Source of the DNA: Superficieibacter sp. 1612_C1
GTDB taxonomy: Bacteria; Pseudomonadota; Gammaproteobacteria; Enterobacterales; Enterobacteriaceae
Direction: 5' to 3'
DNA length: 64,000 nt
NCBI RefSeq assembly: GCF_015234305.1
Contig: NZ_JADGMI010000001.1
Location: forward strand, 1,054,001 to 1,118,000
In this document: piece after piece, positions 60,064-64,000 of the stretch
Numbering within the stretch: position 1 is the stretch's first letter
How the letters are laid out: every line of letters starts with the position of its first letter
Translations under genes and position numbers: made by a program
Notes under the pieces: model-generated
Databases searched by the model: none
Told to the model about the DNA's origin: nothing
The model's input: the letters and a program-made list of their open reading frames with translations, nothing else

Positions 60064-61608
60064 ATGACCCGCAAAAATAAAAAAATAACCATACCGGTAA
60101 GTATCGGTTATGGCCTGACCGATATTATGGGCGGTGGGGCCTTCACGGTTATTGGTGCCTGGTTATTATTTTTCTATACGACGTTTGTCGGCCTTTCTCC
60201 CGTGGAGGCCGCGTCTATCGTGGCTATCGCCCGTATTGTGGACGCGATTGTCAGTCTGTTTATGGGAAGTTTTACCGATCACTTCTACAAGAACGCGTTA
60301 GGTAAGAAATTTGGCCGCCGCCGTTTCTTTCTGCTGATCGGTGCGCCATTAATGCTGGTCTATACCTTACTGTGGCTGGATGGCATGGGCTACGGTTTCT
60401 ATCTGGCCGTTTACCTGGCGTTTGAAGTGATTGCCGCGATGGTGCTTATCCCATGGGAAACATTACCTTCAGAGATGACCAAAGACTTTAACTCTCGGAC
60501 AAAACTTTCGACCTGCCGCATGTTTCTGTCGGCCACCGGCACCTTCCTCGCCACCTTTATTCCGGGCCTGCTGATCAGTCACTTTGGTGAACATAATGCT
60601 AACGCCTATATGATTAACGGAGTGGTGTTTGCGGTACTGTTTATGCTCTGCGTATTTATTTCATGGAAAGTGACCTGGGAGCGGGAATTAACGCCAGAGA
60701 TGCTGGCCGAACTTGAAAGCAAGGCTGCGCCGAAAACGTTCATTGAAAACATGCGAATGGTTGGCGGCTTATTTAAAGATTACGCCTCAACGCTGAAAGT
60801 CAGGGCGTTCAGAAAACATCTGGCTATCTACCTGTTTTCCTTTACCGGTAAAGATGTCTACAACACGGTATTCGTCTTTTTCTGCGTCTATTGCCTGAAT
60901 GTCTCCTCGGCATTTGCGGGCAGTTTGTTATCCATGAGTATTGTCGGCCTGCCGGTAACATTATTAGCCGGTCTTGCCATTATTAAATTCGGTCCATCAC
61001 GGCTGTATGTCTTTGCCTATAGCGTCATGCTGCTATGCCTGCTTGGCTTTTTCGTTGTCTATCAGTTCCCGGCATGGAATACCATCCCGACGCTGATTGG
61101 GCTGGCCGCGGTTTATCAGGTTGGGCGCTGCGTTCTGGAGTTCACGCCGTGGAACGTCTTTCCGTTCATTCCCGATATTGACGAAATGATCACCCGCCAG
61201 CGTCGGGAAGGGCTGTTCGCGGCCGTGATGACGTTCTCCCGTAAAACGACGGTTGCCATTGCCACCTTTGTGGTCGGCGTGCTGTTACAAAGCGGAGGCT
61301 ATGTAAAAGGCAGTCAGGTGCAGCCGCAGGAAGCCATTACGATGATCGCCATCCTGCTGTTTGCCGGGACGGGATGTCTGCTGGTCATCGCATTGTGGCA
61401 GGCGCTGACTTTCCATCTTAATAAGCAAACGCACAAAATCTTCGTTGATGAAGTTGAACGTCTGAAAGCGCATGGCGCGAAGCAGGATGTGGATCCGAAA
61501 ACGCGGCGGATTGTCGAAGATCTTACCGGTTATCGTTATGACCAACTGTGGAACGATCCCCCGCAGGCAGGTGTTGTACCTGCGGCAAATCTGTCCAAAG
61601 CCAATTAA
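60064..61608 (+). CDS. GPH-family sugar:cation symporter, probable hexuronide transporter
   Basis: A 514-residue twelve-helix transporter of the glycoside-pentoside-hexuronide family. Family marks include GLTDIMGGGAFTVIGAWLLF near the start, the first-loop Asp-rich DAIVSLFMGSFTD and the FGRRRFF basic loop. Oligogalacturonide and glucuronide transporters belong to this family. It lies 27 bases after the isomerase gene, so the two are probably coexpressed, and a uronide substrate follows by inference. Confidence 0.85.
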   Translation: MTRKNKKITIPVSIGYGLTDIMGGGAFTVIGAWLLFFYTTFVGLSPVEAASIVAIARIVDAIVSLFMGSFTDHFYKNALGKKFGRRRFFLLIGAPLMLVYTLLWLDGMGYGFYLAVYLAFEVIAAMVLIPWETLPSEMTKDFNSRTKLSTCRMFLSATGTFLATFIPGLLISHFGEHNANAYMINGVVFAVLFMLCVFISWKVTWERELTPEMLAELESKAAPKTFIENMRMVGGLFKDYASTLKVRAFRKHLAIYLFSFTGKDVYNTVFVFFCVYCLNVSSAFAGSLLSMSIVGLPVTLLAGLAIIKFGPSRLYVFAYSVMLLCLLGFFVVYQFPAWNTIPTLIGLAAVYQVGRCVLEFTPWNVFPFIPDIDEMITRQRREGLFAAVMTFSRKTTVAIATFVVGVLLQSGGYVKGSQVQPQEAITMIAILLFAGTGCLLVIALWQALTFHLNKQTHKIFVDEVERLKAHGAKQDVDPKTRRIVEDLTGYRYDQLWNDPPQAGVVPAANLSKAN

Positions 61609-61758
61609 TACCGGGTGGCATCGGAAGACACTTTCGATGCTGTCACACACGTTTTGTTTTTTGTTATACCAATTGCAACGAGTTTAATACAAATCAAAGT
61701 ATCCGCTGTGCCGGAGGGTAATCTGGTGCAGTAAAATCATCCCTAAAGCGAGTTAAAT

Positions 61759-63222
61759 ATGGAAAACGAACTCTTAAAAGCGAAAGCCACTCTGCCGGGT
61801 TACGATCGCAACACACTGGTACCGCGTATCGTTCATCTCGGTTTTGGTGCTTTTCATCGTGCTCATCAGGGCGTTTACGCGGACATCCTGGCTTCAGAAC
61901 ACGGCAGCAACTGGGGCTACGTTGAAGTTAATTTAATTGGCGGCGAGCAGCAGGTTGCCGATCTCAAACAGCAGGACCATCTTTACACCGTCGCGGAAAT
62001 GTCGGCCGATGCCTGGACCGCCCGCGTCGTCGGCGTGGTTAAAGAAGCGCTGCACGCTCAGGTTGACGGGCTGGAAACCGTACTGGCAAAAATGTGTGAA
62101 CCGCAGATTGCCATCGTGTCGCTGACGATTACCGAGAAAGGATACTGCCACTCTCCGGCAACCGGAAAGCTGATGCTCGACCATCCATTGATTGTGGGCG
62201 ATCTGCAAAACCCGCATCAACCGAAATCAGCGGTCGGGGTGATTGTTGAAGCCCTGGCGCGCCGTAAAGCCGCCGGGCTACCGGCATTCAGCGTGATGTC
62301 CTGCGACAACATGCCTGAAAACGGCCACGTCATGCGTAACGTGGTTTGCGCGTACGCTCGCGAAGTGAATGCCGATCTGGCCGGGTGGATTGAGCAGCAT
62401 GTCACCTTCCCGTCCACGATGGTGGATCGAATCGTACCGGCGGTGACGCCTGATACGCTTAATAAGATTGAGCAACTGACTGGCGTGCGCGATCCGGCGG
62501 GCGTGGCCTGTGAACCTTTCCGTCAGTGGGTGATTGAAGATAACTTCGTGGCAGGGCGTCCTGAATGGGAAAAAGCCGGTGCGGAACTGGTGGCCGATGT
62601 GCTGCCGTTCGAAGAGATGAAACTGCGTATGCTTAACGGCAGTCACTCTTTCCTCGCATATCTGGGCTATCTTGCCGGCTATCAGCATATCAATGACTGT
62701 ATGGAAGATGATAATTACCGTCTTGCCGCCCATGCGCTAATGCTCCAGGAGCAGGCACCCACGCTGAAAGTGCAGGGCGTCGACCTCAAACAGTATGCCG
62801 ACAGACTGATTGAACGCTACAGCAACCCGGCGCTGCGCCACCGTACCTGGCAAATCGCCATGGACGGTAGTCAGAAACTGCCGCAGCGGATGCTGGACTC
62901 CGTGCGCTGGCATCTGGCGCACCAGAGCCGCTTTGATCTGCTGGCGCTGGGCGTGGCAGGCTGGATGCGCTACGTGAGCGGCGTTGACGATCAGGGCAAC
63001 CCGATTGAGATCTGCGATCCGCAGTTAGCAGTGATTCACGAAGCGGTGAACCGTAGCGAAGAGGGGCCGGTGCGTGTTCAGGCACTGCTGGGCATCGAGG
63101 CGATCTTTGGTAAGGCACTGCCGGATGACAGTGAATTTGTTAGCGCCGTAACGCAGGCGTATAAGATGCTGCTGGAGAAGGGCGCGAAAGCAACCGTGGC
63201 ACAATTTGTGGCTAATCGCTAA
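61759..63222 (+). CDS. ydfI: Mannonate oxidoreductase-type dehydrogenase YdfI
   Basis: A 487-residue polyol-specific long-chain dehydrogenase close to E. coli YdfI (486) and related to UxuB, which reduces fructuronate to mannonate with NADH. The N-terminal [13 protein letters not shown] binds the dinucleotide. The catalytic lysine region is [18 protein letters not shown]. It is convergent with rspR. A 150-base gap with a short hairpin separates it from the symporter gene. Confidence 0.94.
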   Translation: MENELLKAKATLPGYDRNTLVPRIVHLGFGAFHRAHQGVYADILASEHGSNWGYVEVNLIGGEQQVADLKQQDHLYTVAEMSADAWTARVVGVVKEALHAQVDGLETVLAKMCEPQIAIVSLTITEKGYCHSPATGKLMLDHPLIVGDLQNPHQPKSAVGVIVEALARRKAAGLPAFSVMSCDNMPENGHVMRNVVCAYAREVNADLAGWIEQHVTFPSTMVDRIVPAVTPDTLNKIEQLTGVRDPAGVACEPFRQWVIEDNFVAGRPEWEKAGAELVADVLPFEEMKLRMLNGSHSFLAYLGYLAGYQHINDCMEDDNYRLAAHALMLQEQAPTLKVQGVDLKQYADRLIERYSNPALRHRTWQIAMDGSQKLPQRMLDSVRWHLAHQSRFDLLALGVAGWMRYVSGVDDQGNPIEICDPQLAVIHEAVNRSEEGPVRVQALLGIEAIFGKALPDDSEFVSAVTQAYKMLLEKGAKATVAQFVANR

Positions 63223-63266
63223 ACGTCACCCGGGCCGGGCGGAACCACGCCGTCCGGCTACATTTT
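63223..63266. terminator. Terminator between ydfI and rspR
   Basis: A GC-rich imperfect hairpin (about 63230-63259, CCGG arms) followed on the plus strand by ATTTTTTG, in the 50-base gap between convergent genes. Confidence 0.75.
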
Positions 63267-63272
63267 TTGCGA

Positions 63273-63959
63273 TCAATCTTCGCTAAACCAGTCGCGATTT
63301 TCCTGGCGAATCAGCTGTACGGAACCGCTAATTTCCTGCAAATGCAGCGCCATCGCCTTTTCAACCGTATCAGCATCGCGCTGCTGGAGAGCGGCAAAAA
63401 TGTCAAGGTGCTGGCGGAGGAGCATTTCCGGCGGGGAGACATGATCAAGACTCATGTAACGCACCCGGTCAATAGCCGCTTTGATATTTTCAATGGTATC
63501 CCACGCCAGCTGACAGTCCGCGATCAGCGCCAGTTTCTGATGAAATTCGTCATCAAGCAGAAAAAAATCGTTGAGCTGCTTACGCTCAATGGCGATCCGC
63601 TGCTGATGCAGATTTTGCTCAAGCTGCCAGAGTTGTTCATCATTAATCATCCCCGCCGCGCGCCGGGCAACGGCGCACTCAATCGCCTGGCGGACAAAAC
63701 ACCCGTTCCGCACCTGGGAAAGTGAGATCTTGTTGACGTAACTGCCGCGCTGCGGACGGATCTGGATAAGACCATTTTCTGCGAGTTTAATGAAGGCTTC
63801 GCGCACCGGCTGGCGAGAGACATCGAAGCGGACTGAAATTTCTTTCTCGGAGAGAGGCGTGCCGGGCGCAATCAGACAATGCACGATATCCCGGCGTAAA
63901 ATCCGGTAGATCTGCTGATTAACAGGCTGTGTAGGGTTCAGTTGGGTCTCGAAGGTCAT
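63273..63959 (-). CDS. rspR: GntR-family repressor RspR (YdfH)
   Basis: A 228-residue FadR-type GntR regulator. The winged helix contains [21 protein letters not shown] at about residues 36-56. A helical effector domain with metal-ligand histidines follows. E. coli RspR (YdfH), the same length, represses rspAB, so this copy is the natural regulator of the rspA-ydfI cluster. Its effector is probably a sugar acid from that pathway, by inference. It is convergent with ydfI at the right end of the window. Confidence 0.95.
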   Translation of the reverse strand: MTFETQLNPTQPVNQQIYRILRRDIVHCLIAPGTPLSEKEISVRFDVSRQPVREAFIKLAENGLIQIRPQRGSYVNKISLSQVRNGCFVRQAIECAVARRAAGMINDEQLWQLEQNLHQQRIAIERKQLNDFFLLDDEFHQKLALIADCQLAWDTIENIKAAIDRVRYMSLDHVSPPEMLLRQHLDIFAALQQRDADTVEKAMALHLQEISGSVQLIRQENRDWFSED

Positions 63960-64000
63960 TCATTCTTACTTTTTAGACGATTAACCAGTTGATTTTACCA

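Overview
The window is chromosomal DNA of an enteric bacterium (Enterobacteriaceae). Nearly every core gene is recognisable as an ortholog of an Escherichia coli / Salmonella gene from the replication-terminus region. The osmU-type transporter between clcB and dmsD is shared with Salmonella and absent from E. coli K-12. This, with the extra glycosidase and hexuronate genes, points to Citrobacter or a close relative; the species cannot be fixed from sequence reading alone.

Layout. 1-2771 (minus): rsxC (partial), rsxB, rsxA, ydgK, cnu. 3038-4688: an accessory family 1 glycosidase followed by the tiny gene blr. 4902-6985: ydgJ and add, convergent. 7005-11770: an AT-rich foreign island bounded by a 20-bp perfect direct repeat. 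It holds a wrecked phage tail-fibre gene and an intact gtrA-gtrB-gtrC-like O-antigen glucosylation operon. 11830-15856: malY, malX and divergent malI with two operators and a CRP site. 15881-23112: ydgA, manA, fumA, fumC, tus with its Ter site. 23187-28330: rstB, rstA, ydgC, ydgI, ydgH. 28847-32149: pntA, pntB, ynaJ. 32180-35859: uspE, fnr, ogt, smrA, a block that lies about 280 kb away in E. coli K-12. 35866-43033: ydgD, ydgU (27 codons), asr, ynfM/ynfL, mlc, bioD2, clcB. 43241-47112: an unassigned membrane protein and osmVWXY. 47442-52023: dmsD-ynfH-ynfG-ynfE, with a one-base frameshift in ynfE. 52219-54763: ynfD, ynfC, speG, ynfB, ynfA. 54872-63959: rspA, rspB, ydfJ, a uxaC paralog, a GPH-family symporter, ydfI and rspR.

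How the genes work together. The last block can be read as a hexuronate route: symporter uptake, UxaC isomerisation, YdfI reduction to mannonate, RspA dehydration to KDG, with RspR as likely regulator. Several regulators sit near their targets. RstA is encoded here, has a PhoP-box-like element upstream, and a good RstA box lies upstream of asr. MalI has operators in the malX-malI gap. Tus has its Ter site directly in front of its own start codon.

The most novel-looking region is the gtr island. Its boundary repeat contains the TATAAT box of the add promoter, so insertion would have exchanged the upstream half of that promoter. The second is the 58.6-63.2 kb uronate cluster. No CRISPR array, transfer RNA gene, ribosomal RNA gene or intact insertion sequence was seen.
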